From contig VXML01000037.1 in NCBI GenBank assembly GCA_009841115.1, forward strand, positions 40,063-104,062: a stretch of 64,000 bases of DNA, written 5' to 3'. This DNA comes from Gemmatimonadota bacterium. GTDB taxonomy: Bacteria > Latescibacterota > UBA2968 > UBA8231. This document shows positions 1-7,280 of this stretch, piece by piece; within the stretch, counting starts at the first letter, position 1; each line of letters starts with the position of its first letter. Below the pieces are notes generated by a model, which ran no database searches, had not been told where the DNA came from, and was given only the letters and a program-made list of their open reading frames with translations. The position numbers and the translations under genes were made by a program.

Positions 1-650
1 GCGTCCGCACTGCCCACGACCGAGGCATAACCAATGGTCTCTATGAGGCCCAAGGCACCCGTGGAGCGCAGCTCGACCGCTGGCGCAGGCGGCAACAGAG
101 GACCTAGCCCCTCGCTGGGCTGCGGCAAAACGAGCGTCGCGTACACGGTGCCAATTCGCTCGGCTGCTTGCCGACCGACTTCTAGCGCCGTCTGCACGGC
201 CGCCACATCGCCAAAGATCGGCGCGTGGCACAGCGCACCGCCGATGAAGGCCCAACCCCCTAGCTCCACTTGGGCGGCCTTGAGCATGGCATCGGCACCG
301 GCCACTAGCGGCGTCAGGCCCTGCGTCTCCAATAAACCAATCGCCCGCGGCTGGACCTGTTCGACACCAAGGCCAGTTGCGTGGGGCATGGCGTCCATGG
401 CGCGCGCATCCGGTCGCGGCACCACTTGCGTGCCAATCAGTTCGCCGGTGCGATTCGCCTCGACCTCGCCGACGCTAATGGCCGCTTCTACATCAGCCAC
501 TTGGCCGGCGATTACTGCGGTGAGCCAACCCGAGCCAATGCCGTGCCGACCGCACAGTTGCACCTCAGCGGCCTTGAGCATGGCATCGCTAGAAGCCATC
601 AGCGACGCCATGCCGCACGTCTCCAGGATGCCAATCGCCCCGCTAGACAC
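1..650 (-). CDS. BMC shell protein with at least three BMC domains (partial)
   Basis: The frame is open from a GTG at 650 to the window edge, giving 216 codons with the C-terminus missing. A first BMC domain begins GAIGILETCG (pore segment GIGSGW). A second begins RAIGLLETQG (pore segment FIGGAL) after a linker of about 20 residues. A third begins GALGLIETIG near residue 195 and is cut off. Known shell proteins carry one (BMC-H) or two (BMC-T) such domains, so three or more is unusual. The start is set by GGAGG at 660-656, five bases upstream of the GTG. The GTG overlaps the stop of the preceding shell gene, so translation is probably coupled. It is the last gene of the BMC operon visible here. 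Confidence 0.8.
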   Translation of the reverse strand, partial: MSSGAIGILETCGMASLMASSDAMLKAAEVQLCGRHGIGSGWLTAVIAGQVADVEAAISVGEVEANRTGELIGTQVVPRPDARAMDAMPHATGLGVEQVQPRAIGLLETQGLTPLVAGADAMLKAAQVELGGWAFIGGALCHAPIFGDVAAVQTALEVGRQAAERIGTVYATLVLPQPSEGLGPLLPPAPAVELRSTGALGLIETIGYASVVGSAD

Positions 651-1227
651 CACCACCTCCCATCGGCGCGGCGTATGCGGCCAAAACCTCGGGCCGCGGC
701 TGCGGGATCAGCGCCGTGCCCAGCAAGTGCTCGCAGTCCGCGAGCAGCTTTTGCGCGACGGCGATGGCCTCGGTGATAGCTCCTACGTCCCCCAAGACTA
801 GCGAACACACCACGCGGTCGTGGATCGTCAGCACGTTGATTACCTCGACGGGAGCCGTCTTAACCATCTGATCGTTGATGTGAATGTGAGCCCCATAGCC
901 GCGCGTCTCGACCAATCCTAGGGCACCAGCGGGAAAGTCGCTGTCGGACCGGACCGGAAAATCGACAAAATGGCGGCAAGCGGCAGCGGGTTGGAGTAGA
1001 GGCGCGGCCACCACGTGTTCTATCACGCTGCGGGCCGCTTCTTCGCCGCTTTGCAGCGCGGCGGCTACATCGCTAATCGATCCGGTGAAAAAGGCCGTAG
1101 TATAACCGCCGATTGACGACCAACCTGCGAGCTTAACGTCCGCGGCCTTGCAAGCCGCATCTGCACCCACAACGGCAGCGGCCACGCCCTGTACCTCGAT
1201 CATGCCGACTGCCGGGTCGCCCGCCAT
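643..1227 (-). CDS. BMC-T tandem-domain shell protein
   Basis: This 194-residue protein has two BMC domains, like the PduT-type trimeric shell proteins (about 185 residues). Domain 1 begins VGMIEVQGVA and domain 2 begins GALGLVETRG near residue 102. The expected pore motif reads SIGGYT in domain 1. In domain 2 it is replaced by LTIHDRVV, so the central opening should differ from that of a standard hexamer. The C-terminus is glycine-rich (MGGGGV) and its coding DNA also supplies the ribosome-binding site of the downstream triple-domain gene. It forms facets of the compartment shell. The family is certain; pore chemistry is inference. Confidence 0.88.
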   Translation of the reverse strand: MAGDPAVGMIEVQGVAAAVVGADAACKAADVKLAGWSSIGGYTTAFFTGSISDVAAALQSGEEAARSVIEHVVAAPLLQPAAACRHFVDFPVRSDSDFPAGALGLVETRGYGAHIHINDQMVKTAPVEVINVLTIHDRVVCSLVLGDVGAITEAIAVAQKLLADCEHLLGTALIPQPRPEVLAAYAAPMGGGGV

Positions 1228-1230
1228 AGC

Positions 1231-1677
1231 TTAGTCTGCCAGCCGGTGAATTACTAGCTCGGTGATCTGTTCAACTAAGGCTTCTGGATCGGTGGCTTGG
1301 CCCTGCTCAATTTGTTGCAAAAGCGTCTTGTAGCGGTTGCAACCCTCGCAACTCGCCTCGGGATCTCCCGCCTGCTTGCGCTGGTGGACGGCGCAATCGC
1401 TGCAACTCGCTGGCTCGACGTACCCCGAGCCGAATTCCTCGTGCTCGCAGCCGCAGGCGCGGTCGGGATGCTCGCACCGGCCCGCGTCCGCAACGCCCCC
1501 GGCAGCGGCAACGCCCTCGCCGCGACTTAGCTGCAAGCGGTGCTGGCGGATGTAGTCCCAAGCCGTCGGCGTCAAGATAGCACCGGGAGCCACGCTGAGC
1601 GTGCGCTCGCCCTTGTGCTCGCGCCCGAGCAAATCGCCGGTTACTACCGGGGCGTCGATGTGCAAAGCCTTGGCCAC
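1231..1677 (-). CDS. Cysteine-rich BMC-associated protein, function unknown
   Basis: This 148-residue protein starts with GTG four bases after the stop of the BMC-H gene and ends four bases before the BMC-T gene, so it belongs to the operon. The N-terminal part contains LTPTAWDYIRQHRL, which resembles a short segment seen in some cobalamin adenosyltransferase and compartment-associated proteins. The middle (about residues 68-116) holds seven cysteines, including CGC, CSDC and CEGC, which suggests zinc or Fe-S binding. The C-terminal helix (about residues 118-148) is amphipathic and could act as a targeting peptide. I do not recognise a characterised family. A metal-carrying luminal or shell-attached protein is inference. 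Confidence 0.7.
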   Translation of the reverse strand: MAKALHIDAPVVTGDLLGREHKGERTLSVAPGAILTPTAWDYIRQHRLQLSRGEGVAAAGGVADAGRCEHPDRACGCEHEEFGSGYVEPASCSDCAVHQRKQAGDPEASCEGCNRYKTLLQQIEQGQATDPEALVEQITELVIHRLAD

Positions 1678-1681
1678 CTAG

Positions 1682-1945
1682 CTAACCAAGTTGACCTGTC
1701 AGTCCCTCAGTCGGACGGGGAATCACGTGGACGCTACGCAGTTCGCCGATGCGCTGGGCGGCTTGCGCCCCTGCATCTACGGCCGCTTTGACTGCGGCTA
1801 CGTCGCCTTCGACCAGCACGGCGATTAGGCCGCTGCCCACCCGCTTTTGGCCCGCATAGCTCACGTCTGCGGTCTTCAACATGGCGTCGAGGGCTTCGAC
1901 GACGCAGACCAAACCTCGGGTCTCGACCATACCCAATGCTTTCAT
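1682..1945 (-). CDS. BMC-H hexameric shell protein
   Basis: This 87-residue single BMC domain begins [12 protein letters not shown], with the pore loop [10 protein letters not shown] and the usual ending VHVIPRP. Length and motifs match canonical BMC-H proteins, which tile the facets of the shell. A strong AAGGAGACAAATA precedes the ATG. The gene sits directly after the tandem-domain shell gene and before the cysteine-rich gene. The GSG pore motif is the common small-metabolite type. Confidence 0.93.
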   Translation of the reverse strand: MKALGMVETRGLVCVVEALDAMLKTADVSYAGQKRVGSGLIAVLVEGDVAAVKAAVDAGAQAAQRIGELRSVHVIPRPTEGLTGQLG

Positions 1946-1960
1946 TATTTGTCTCCTTAC

Positions 1961-2521
1961 CTACAAGTACAGCGCGATGAGATCGTCGTGGGGGCGGGGA
2001 ATCACGTGTTGCGACACGAGCTCGCCTACGCGTTCGGCCGCCTCGGCACCGGCGCTGACCGAAGCCTGCACCGAGCCGACGTCGCCACTGACGATAGCGG
2101 TGATGTACCCGCCGCCGATATCCTGCAGCTTGACGACCTCCACATTAGCGGCCTTGCTCATGGCGTCGGCTGCTTCAATCACGCCGATGGATCCCTTGGT
2201 CTCAATGAGACCCAAGGCGCGGACGCGACCATCGCTGTCGCTACTGTCGCCGTGCTCGGGCACCACGGCCGTCAGTTCGCTGTGCGGGCGGGGAATCACG
2301 TGCACCGAATGCACCTCTCCGACCTTGGCCGCCGCGGCCGAGCCAGCATCCACAGCCGACTTGACAGCCGCCACATCCCCTGAGCAAAACACAGTCACCA
2401 AGCCAGAGCCGACTCGATCCCAGCCCAAAAGCTGGACGCTAGCGGCCTTGGCCATGGCGTCGCCGGCCTCAACGACTCCAACTAACCCAACAGTTTCTAC
2501 CATGCCTATTGCATCCGACAT
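1961..2521 (-). CDS. BMC-T (tandem canonical domains) shell protein
   Basis: This 186-residue protein is made of two canonical, non-permuted BMC domains. The first begins AIGMVETVGL with pore RVGSGL, and the second begins ALGLIETKGS near residue 98 with pore DIGGGY. An acidic serine-rich linker (HGDSSDSDGR) joins them. Each half ends VIPRPH, and the halves are as similar to the neighbouring BMC-H as to each other, which suggests an in-operon duplication and fusion. AGGAGGTAAGGG precedes the ATG. It acts as a pseudohexameric shell trimer. Confidence 0.92.
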   Translation of the reverse strand: MSDAIGMVETVGLVGVVEAGDAMAKAASVQLLGWDRVGSGLVTVFCSGDVAAVKSAVDAGSAAAAKVGEVHSVHVIPRPHSELTAVVPEHGDSSDSDGRVRALGLIETKGSIGVIEAADAMSKAANVEVVKLQDIGGGYITAIVSGDVGSVQASVSAGAEAAERVGELVSQHVIPRPHDDLIALYL

Positions 2522-2558
2522 CCCTTACCTCCTGAAGTAATTGTGCGGATTTTTGCGT

Positions 2559-3239
2559 TCAACGCTCTAAATATACCTTGCGGGCATGTACCAAATCAAT
2601 CGCATTGCCCTCGTCCGTATCGATGTGAACTTCTAGGCGCTCGCGCTCGCTGACGCGGCAGATCAGCCCTTCCAACATCCCGCCCTGATCGCCTTCTACT
2701 ACTAGCCGCAGCAAGTCCCCCGGACCGACCCCGTAGTACGCAGCCTCTGCCGGGTTTAGATGCACGTGGCGGGCGGCCCGGATCACCCCGTGATCCAACT
2801 CCAGCCCCCCGGCCGGCCCCACCAAGTAGCATCCCGGCGTCCCCTCGATGTTGCCGCTGAGCCGCACCGGCGCGTCAATGCCCAAATAGCGGGCGTCCGT
2901 AAAGGCCAACTCCACTTGGTTGTAATCGCGCAATGGACCGAGGATTCGCACATTGGGAATCACCTGCTTGCGCGGGCCGAAAACCGACACCGTCTGCTCA
3001 GCGGCAAAAGCACCCTCCTGGTACAGGGCCTTCTGTACGGTCAGCTCGGCACCCGCGCCAAAGAGCGCGTCCAGCGCCTCTCGGTTGAGGTGGACGTGGC
3101 GAGCGGACATATTGACGACCAGCCTCGGAGCTGAGGGTGCCTGCTCTAGCTGGGCATCGGGCAAGTGATCGTACACCACCCGGCGCACCAGCGCCTCAAT
3201 CTGCTTGCGGTCCAATCCAGCCGCTGGTGCAATGTCCAT
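2559..3239 (-). CDS. pduL: Phosphate propanoyltransferase (phosphotransacylase), PduL type
   Basis: This 226-residue enzyme converts acyl-CoA plus phosphate to acyl-phosphate plus CoA, regenerating CoA inside the compartment. The zinc-binding signatures are visible: SARHVHLN at about residues 45-52, a second RHVHLN at 157-162, and HIDTDEGNA at 205-213. The N-terminal helix (LDRKQIEALVRRVVYDHL) fits an encapsulation peptide. It lies between the aldehyde dehydrogenase/vertex genes and the shell genes and starts 3 bases after the BMC-P stop. Substrate could be propanoyl- or lactoyl-derived acyl-CoA; the neighbouring genes favour deoxy-sugar breakdown. Confidence 0.95.
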   Translation of the reverse strand: MDIAPAAGLDRKQIEALVRRVVYDHLPDAQLEQAPSAPRLVVNMSARHVHLNREALDALFGAGAELTVQKALYQEGAFAAEQTVSVFGPRKQVIPNVRILGPLRDYNQVELAFTDARYLGIDAPVRLSGNIEGTPGCYLVGPAGGLELDHGVIRAARHVHLNPAEAAYYGVGPGDLLRLVVEGDQGGMLEGLICRVSERERLEVHIDTDEGNAIDLVHARKVYLER

Positions 3240-3242
3240 CGC

Positions 3243-3557
3243 CTACCCCTCGCGGCTCAGTTGCCGACAGTCGAAGTCCTTGCCCATCGCCTGTAGCGAA
3301 TCGACGATCCCGACGATTACCGCGTCGGTCGGCACATCGCCCAAGTTCGGGGCGATCCGCGACGAGCTGCCCTGCACCAAAATCACCAACTCGCCCTTGC
3401 CTGCTTGCACTGCGTCGATGCAGACCATATCCCGCCCCGTCAGCACCAGACCGTGCTCGCGCACTGACGCTATTTCGACGACTAAGAGTTTCTTGCCGTG
3501 CAGGCTCGGGACCTTGGCCGTGGAAACCAGATGCCCTTTGACTTGGCCCAAGAGCAT
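3243..3557 (-). CDS. BMC-P vertex protein (EutN/CcmL family)
   Basis: This 104-residue protein begins MLLGQVKGHLVS and contains VVGIVDS-like IVGIVDSLQA near the C-terminus, the hallmark of pentameric EutN/CcmL proteins that cap shell vertices. I chose the ATG at 3557 because it overlaps the aldehyde dehydrogenase stop (ATGA) and gives the family length; a longer in-frame extension upstream has no family similarity. Only one BMC-P gene is visible, whereas PVC-type loci usually have several, so others may lie to the left of the window. Confidence 0.92.
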   Translation of the reverse strand: MLLGQVKGHLVSTAKVPSLHGKKLLVVEIASVREHGLVLTGRDMVCIDAVQAGKGELVILVQGSSSRIAPNLGDVPTDAVIVGIVDSLQAMGKDFDCRQLSREG

Positions 3558-4963
3558 CAGGTGATGCGAAAGTAATCCACGAGGGCGCAGCGGCGCTGGC
3601 GGGTAAAGGTGCGCGGCGACGTCAGGCCCTCGCCCGTAGGCCCAGCAATCGAGTACGTCCCAAACCCCTCGCCACCCAAGCCAACCCCGGCGTAGGAAGG
3701 ACCGTTCTTGACGAAAATGGTGGTATCCACGGCGCAAGCCATGTTGTGCATGTTTTCGATGTTGCGCGAATGAATCACGGCCGTGTGCCCGTAACCGTGC
3801 TCGGAGATGACGGCCTCGCGGATGGCTTGGTCGACGTTGGGCACGCGCACGATCGGCAAAAAGGGCATCATCTGCTCCTCGCGCACGAAAACGTGGTTGG
3901 CGTCGGTTTCGCCAATGAGCATGCGCAGCGACGAGTCGAGCCGCAGGCCAATGCGCTCGCCAAGCACGGCGGCGTCACGCCCCACCAGCTCGCGGTTGGC
4001 TACGAGATGGCCGTCTGGCCCATCGACAAAAGCCACCTGCGCGAGTGTCTCGACCTGCCGCGCATCGAGCTCATATGCATTGTACTGGACCATCAGCCGC
4101 TTGAGCTCATCGGCAATGGAAGCGACGGCAAAGACCTGCTTCTCGCCGATGCAGAGAATGTTGTTGTCGAAGCCCCCCCCGTCGATGATGTCGCGAGCGG
4201 CTTTGGCCAAATCAGCCGTTTCATCGACGACCACCGGCGGATTGCCCGGACCGGCGACGATGGCCTTTTTGGGGCTACCCAGCGCGGCCTTGGCCACGCC
4301 CGGGCCACCTGTGACCAGCAGCAGGCGGATGTCCGGGTGGTTGAACAATTCGCTGGCCGTCTCAATGGTCGGCGTTTCAACCGCAGTCACCAAATTGGCC
4401 GGCCCGCCAGCCGCGACGATAGCTTGATTGATCAAGCCCACCGCGAACATGGAAACCTTTCGGCCCGCCGGATGTACGTTGAAGACGACCGAGTTGCCCG
4501 CGGCGACAATGCAAATGGCATTGTTGACCATCGTCGGTACGGGATGCGTCGATGGAGTGACTGCGCCGATGACTCCGTAGGGGGCCATTTCAACTACGGT
4601 CAGCCCGTGATCGCCGGTCCACGAAGTCGCCTCTAAATCTTCGACGCCGGGCGTAGTATCGGCCGCGACTTGGTGCTTGATAATCTTGTCTTCCAGCCGC
4701 CCCATGCCCGTCTCGGCCAAGGCTCGCCGCGAAAACTCCTCGGCGTGGGCGTGCGCCGTCTGCCGGAGGGCCTCGACGATCTTTTTGCGCTCCTCCAGCG
4801 ACAAGGCGACCAATTGCTGCTGGGCACGAGTCGCGCCTTGGACGGCTGCGTCAATCGTCGCGAAGACCCCAGTGTCCCCGCCCTCGCTGCCGCCGCTGAC
4901 GACGCGCTGCACCACTTCTTCTACTATTTTGCGTACGTGTTCTTCGCTGACGTTTTGGGACAC
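3557..4963 (-). CDS. CoA-acylating aldehyde dehydrogenase, PduP type
   Basis: This 468-residue enzyme oxidises an aldehyde (propionaldehyde or lactaldehyde-derived) to acyl-CoA with NAD+. The catalytic cysteine lies in NILCIGEKQ (Cys271), the form typical of PduP/EutE. The first ~22 residues (SEEHVRKIVEEVVQRVV) form an amphipathic helix followed by a GGSEGGD linker, a classic encapsulation peptide. The start is GTG at 4963 with GAGGA upstream. It is the first gene of the BMC operon and feeds acyl-CoA to PduL. Function is known from the family; the exact substrate is inferred. Confidence 0.93.
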   Translation of the reverse strand: MSQNVSEEHVRKIVEEVVQRVVSGGSEGGDTGVFATIDAAVQGATRAQQQLVALSLEERKKIVEALRQTAHAHAEEFSRRALAETGMGRLEDKIIKHQVAADTTPGVEDLEATSWTGDHGLTVVEMAPYGVIGAVTPSTHPVPTMVNNAICIVAAGNSVVFNVHPAGRKVSMFAVGLINQAIVAAGGPANLVTAVETPTIETASELFNHPDIRLLLVTGGPGVAKAALGSPKKAIVAGPGNPPVVVDETADLAKAARDIIDGGGFDNNILCIGEKQVFAVASIADELKRLMVQYNAYELDARQVETLAQVAFVDGPDGHLVANRELVGRDAAVLGERIGLRLDSSLRMLIGETDANHVFVREEQMMPFLPIVRVPNVDQAIREAVISEHGYGHTAVIHSRNIENMHNMACAVDTTIFVKNGPSYAGVGLGGEGFGTYSIAGPTGEGLTSPRTFTRQRRCALVDYFRIT

Positions 4964-5003
4964 GCTTTTTTCCTCGCGTTGGATCTAATATTTAAGACTG
5001 GGG

Positions 5004-5032
5004 AAAATAGGCGGCCCCACTCTGAGCGTCAA
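5004..5032 (-). promoter_or_regulatory. Candidate sigma-70 promoter for the BMC operon
   Basis: On the minus strand TTGACG (5032-5027) is separated by 17 bases from TATTTT (5009-5004), upstream of the GTG at 4963. This is the only good match between the two divergent genes and it leaves a leader of about 35 bases. Confidence 0.5.
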
Positions 5033-5038
5033 GGTCAT

Positions 5039-5067
5039 TTGACGGGCTGCCAACCCTGCTTTAAGGT
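5039..5067 (+). promoter_or_regulatory. Candidate sigma-70 promoter for the FAH-family gene
   Basis: TTGACG (5039-5044), a 17-base spacer and TAAGGT (5062-5067) precede the ATG at 5102. Its -35 box is only 6 bases from that of the divergent BMC promoter, so one bound regulator could control both. Confidence 0.45.
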
Positions 5068-5101
5068 TTGTGCAAATGGTGGAAAAACAAAGGAGAAAGA
5101 C

Positions 5102-5905
5102 ATGCGCATCATCCGCTTTATCGACGCTGACGACGCCGTCCAATGGGGCCTCGAAGCCGAGGGAGGCCAAGCCTCCGTCCTCACCGGCGATCTCTTCGAC
5201 GAACTAGTCCCCACTGGCGAACAAGTGTCCGTCAAAAGACTGCTCGCTCCGTTGGCCCCGACCAACATTTTCTGCATTGGGCTAAACTACCGCGAGCACG
5301 CGGCCGAATCCGGCCTCGAACCGCCCGAGCAACCCGTCGTCTTTGCCAAGCCCACGAGCGCAGTCTGCGGCCCGGGCGACCCGATCCTGCTACCAGCCTG
5401 CTGCCGCCGCGGCCCGGAAGTTGACTACGAGTGCGAACTCGCGGTGGTGATCGGCAGGGCCGCCCGCAATGTGGCGCGAGCCGACGCCCTCAGCTACGTG
5501 CTCGGATACACGTGCGCCAACGACGTCTCAGCCCGCAAGTGGCAGCTCCACGGCGGCGGCGGCCAGTGGATCCGCGGCAAGGGCTTTGACACCTTCTGCC
5601 CGTTGGGGCCGGTACTGGTCACCGCCGACGAAATCCCCGATCCGCAAGCCCTCGGCATCCGCACGATCCTCAACGGCGCGACTATGCAGGACCACACCAC
5701 CGGCGACATGATCTTCACGGTCGCCGAACTGATCGAATTCCTCAGCCAAGATACGACCTTGCTGCCGGGCACGGTCATCCTCACCGGCACCCCGCAGGGC
5801 GTGGGTTTTGCACGCAAACCGCCCGTGTGGCTTACCGCCGGCGACGAGGTTGTCGTGGAAATAGACCAGATCGGCCGGCTGCAAAACCCAGTGGAAGCGG
5901 CCTAG
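5102..5905 (+). CDS. Fumarylacetoacetate hydrolase family protein
   Basis: This 267-residue protein carries the family signatures: FCIGLNYREHAAES, the metal-binding EVDYECELAVVIGR (about residues 106-119), TCANDVSARKWQ and GTVILTGTPQGVGF. An AAGGAGAAAGAC ribosome site fixes the ATG at 5102. Family members cleave or hydrate 2,4-dioxo acids. Next to a rhamnose mutarotase and a BMC, a role as 2,4-diketo-3-deoxy-rhamnonate/fuconate hydrolase is plausible, but ureidoglycolate lyase or catechol-pathway isomerase roles cannot be excluded from sequence alone. It is transcribed away from the BMC operon and converges on the mutarotase gene with a 3-base gap. Confidence 0.9.
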   Translation: MRIIRFIDADDAVQWGLEAEGGQASVLTGDLFDELVPTGEQVSVKRLLAPLAPTNIFCIGLNYREHAAESGLEPPEQPVVFAKPTSAVCGPGDPILLPACCRRGPEVDYECELAVVIGRAARNVARADALSYVLGYTCANDVSARKWQLHGGGGQWIRGKGFDTFCPLGPVLVTADEIPDPQALGIRTILNGATMQDHTTGDMIFTVAELIEFLSQDTTLLPGTVILTGTPQGVGFARKPPVWLTAGDEVVVEIDQIGRLQNPVEAA

Positions 5906-5908
5906 CGT

Positions 5909-6229
5909 TCACTCTTCCTTAAACATTCCGAAGGCAAAGGCTTCGGGTAGCTCCTCGAAGATGATCTCCCCCTCGCCGTCAGTCTCCAGCAACTGGGCCA
6001 TGTAGTCGTACCACTCTTCTAGGACGGGAACTTGGCGGCTCTTGAGCCAGTCTTCCTCAGTGGGAGCGACCGCGTGGATGATGAGGTGTTCGTCCAGGCG
6101 GTAGATAGCCATGCTGACCTCGTTGTCGGTCATGCTGTCGGCGATTTCGGGCCACAGGTCGTCGTGGGCCTGTTTGTACTCGGCGTACGCATTAGGGCGC
6201 AGCCGCATAGCTAAGCCAATCGAATACAT
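5909..6229 (-). CDS. rhaM: L-rhamnose mutarotase
   Basis: This 106-residue protein of the RhaM/DUF718 family starts MYSIGLAMRLRP and has the typical AYAEYKQAHDDLWPEI segment. It interconverts alpha and beta anomers of L-rhamnose (some members act on L-fucose-like sugars). An AAGGAGACC precedes the ATG. Length is normal for the family (about 104). Its position beside the FAH-family gene and the BMC supports a deoxy-sugar pathway. Confidence 0.93.
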   Translation of the reverse strand: MYSIGLAMRLRPNAYAEYKQAHDDLWPEIADSMTDNEVSMAIYRLDEHLIIHAVAPTEEDWLKSRQVPVLEEWYDYMAQLLETDGEGEIIFEELPEAFAFGMFKEE

Positions 6230-6439
6230 AATGGTCTCCTTATATTGTTAGGAATCGCGCGCCGTTTGGCGCAGATCGATTGATAAATATGCGGATTAAT
6301 AAAGAGATATTCAGAAAATGACGTAAAGTTCTTTTTTTTCTATTCTTAGCCATTTTTTCCTTGACAATATATCACCTTGAAACTGAAACTAAAAGGCAGT
6401 CAAAAACCGTGCAAAGCAAATTGCACATCACCATAGGAG

Positions 6440-6788
6440 AGGAGGGCCTCAAAGAATGAATCTCTTCGCATGTCGATTCTCTTGTATTATCAAAAGCCAG
6501 CTCCCTGGCGGGGGCGGCCATACGGTCCCAAATATGCGGGCCACGAACAGCATCCGAGCGTTGCGCGTTCGTCCCAATCCCTAAGATACACGCACGACTC
6601 TTCAGGTTGTGTGCATCGGCTGGCTAAAATGCACAGCCGAATCGGGAATCCACCTCGCATTCGCAATGTAATCGTCTCAGGCGATTGACCGCGCGTGCAA
6701 GGGCTTTCCCACGGGGTTTTCGGGACAGCGCTTTCGAGAAGGAGGGCACTTTTGCGTCCCGGAAACCGGCGATAATCAAATTCGATCC
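6440..6788 (+). ncRNA. Possible structured non-coding RNA (unidentified)
   Basis: This stretch of the 670-base gap between rhaM and the small HTH gene has no convincing ORF but is rich in potential RNA structure. Arms 6715-6726 and 6756-6767 (GGTTTTCGGGAC / GTCCCGGAAACC) can form 12 consecutive pairs with one wobble. Interleaved pairings GTGCAT (6611-6616) with ATGCAC (6629-6634) and CGGCT (6617-6621) with AGCCG (6635-6639) also exist. It ends at a clean rho-independent terminator. A TTGACA at 6361 could belong to a promoter. I could not match it to tmRNA, RNase P, SRP or a riboswitch. Strand is set by the terminator. Confidence 0.35.
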
Positions 6789-6811
6789 AGCCGCTTTCCA
6801 GCGGCTTTTTT
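6789..6811 (+). terminator. Rho-independent terminator
   Basis: A perfect 7-base-pair stem (AGCCGCT 6789-6795, AGCGGCT 6800-6806) with a TTCC loop is followed by a T run. It ends the putative RNA and lies 90 bases before the HTH gene. Confidence 0.75.
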
Positions 6812-6815
6812 GATG

Positions 6816-6846
6816 GCCGTGGCGCAAAAATGCTGCGGCTTTTTTT
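6816..6846 (+). terminator. Second terminator-like hairpin
   Basis: A 9-pair stem with three G-T wobbles (6816-6824 with 6831-6839) and a CAAAAA loop is followed by seven T. It directly follows the first terminator and lies in the leader of the HTH gene, so it could be a back-up terminator or an attenuator. Confidence 0.5.
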
Positions 6847-6900
6847 CGTTCAATTTCGTCGAACTTCGCACCAATTGAAGATCTGGAGAGAAAACAACTC

Positions 6901-7158
6901 ATGCGCAAAATCGAGCCAGAACGCATCAGGCGCGCGGCGCGCATTTACGCGAGCAATCAAGAGGCTAGCCGTGCGCTGGGTATTGCCCCGGGCAGTTTCA
7001 GTCGGCTCTGCCGGCTATATAAAATCGAGACCCCCTATGCGCGCAAACGGCGGCGGCGCGAGGAGTTTGGCCGCCAGCGCGACGACGATCTCTTGGAAGA
7101 CATCGACCTTGACCTGCAAGAGATCAAGGCGCTAGAGGAGGTCCTCGACCTCAACTAA
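6901..7158 (+). CDS. Small helix-turn-helix protein, function unknown
   Basis: This 85-residue basic protein has a helix-turn-helix-like segment (IYASNQEASRALGIAPGSF, residues 16-34), then a stretch KRRRREEF and an acidic tail rich in Asp, Glu and Leu. GGAGAG precedes the ATG. Codon use resembles neighbouring genes. It stands alone between hairpin terminators at 6789-6846 and 7186-7231. A DNA- or RNA-binding regulator is likely from composition; I do not know a characterised homologue. Confidence 0.65.
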   Translation: MRKIEPERIRRAARIYASNQEASRALGIAPGSFSRLCRLYKIETPYARKRRRREEFGRQRDDDLLEDIDLDLQEIKALEEVLDLN

Positions 7159-7185
7159 TAGGCATCGCATACTGCGCTCGGCCAA

Positions 7186-7231
7186 CGGAGAGTTGGTGGA
7201 CGTTTTCGTCCGCTAGCTCTCCGCTTTTTTT
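7186..7231 (+). terminator. Rho-independent terminator with a two-part stem
   Basis: CGGAGAG (7186-7192) pairs with CTCTCCG (7217-7223), with an inner hairpin GGACG-TTTT-CGTCC. A T run follows at 7225-7231. It ends the HTH gene transcript. Confidence 0.75.
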
Positions 7232-7280
7232 GTTCCAATCCATGCCTCGACTTTTATTAGGGTCTAAAAAGGAGGGGAGC

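Noticed and set aside
34..801. Long plus-strand ORF of 255 codons
   Set aside because: It is antisense to the shell proteins, whose domains are clear on the other strand; the product is low-complexity Ala/Ser/Pro.
3746..4636. Plus-strand ORF of 296 codons
   Set aside because: It is antisense to the aldehyde dehydrogenase and has no family motifs.
6470..6688. ORF of 72 codons in the gap
   Set aside because: No ribosome site, no motif, unusual composition; the region looks like structured RNA.
6660..6790. tRNA- or tmRNA-like sequence (TTCGATCC)
   Set aside because: No acceptor stem, anticodon arm or CCA; the bases belong to other pairings.
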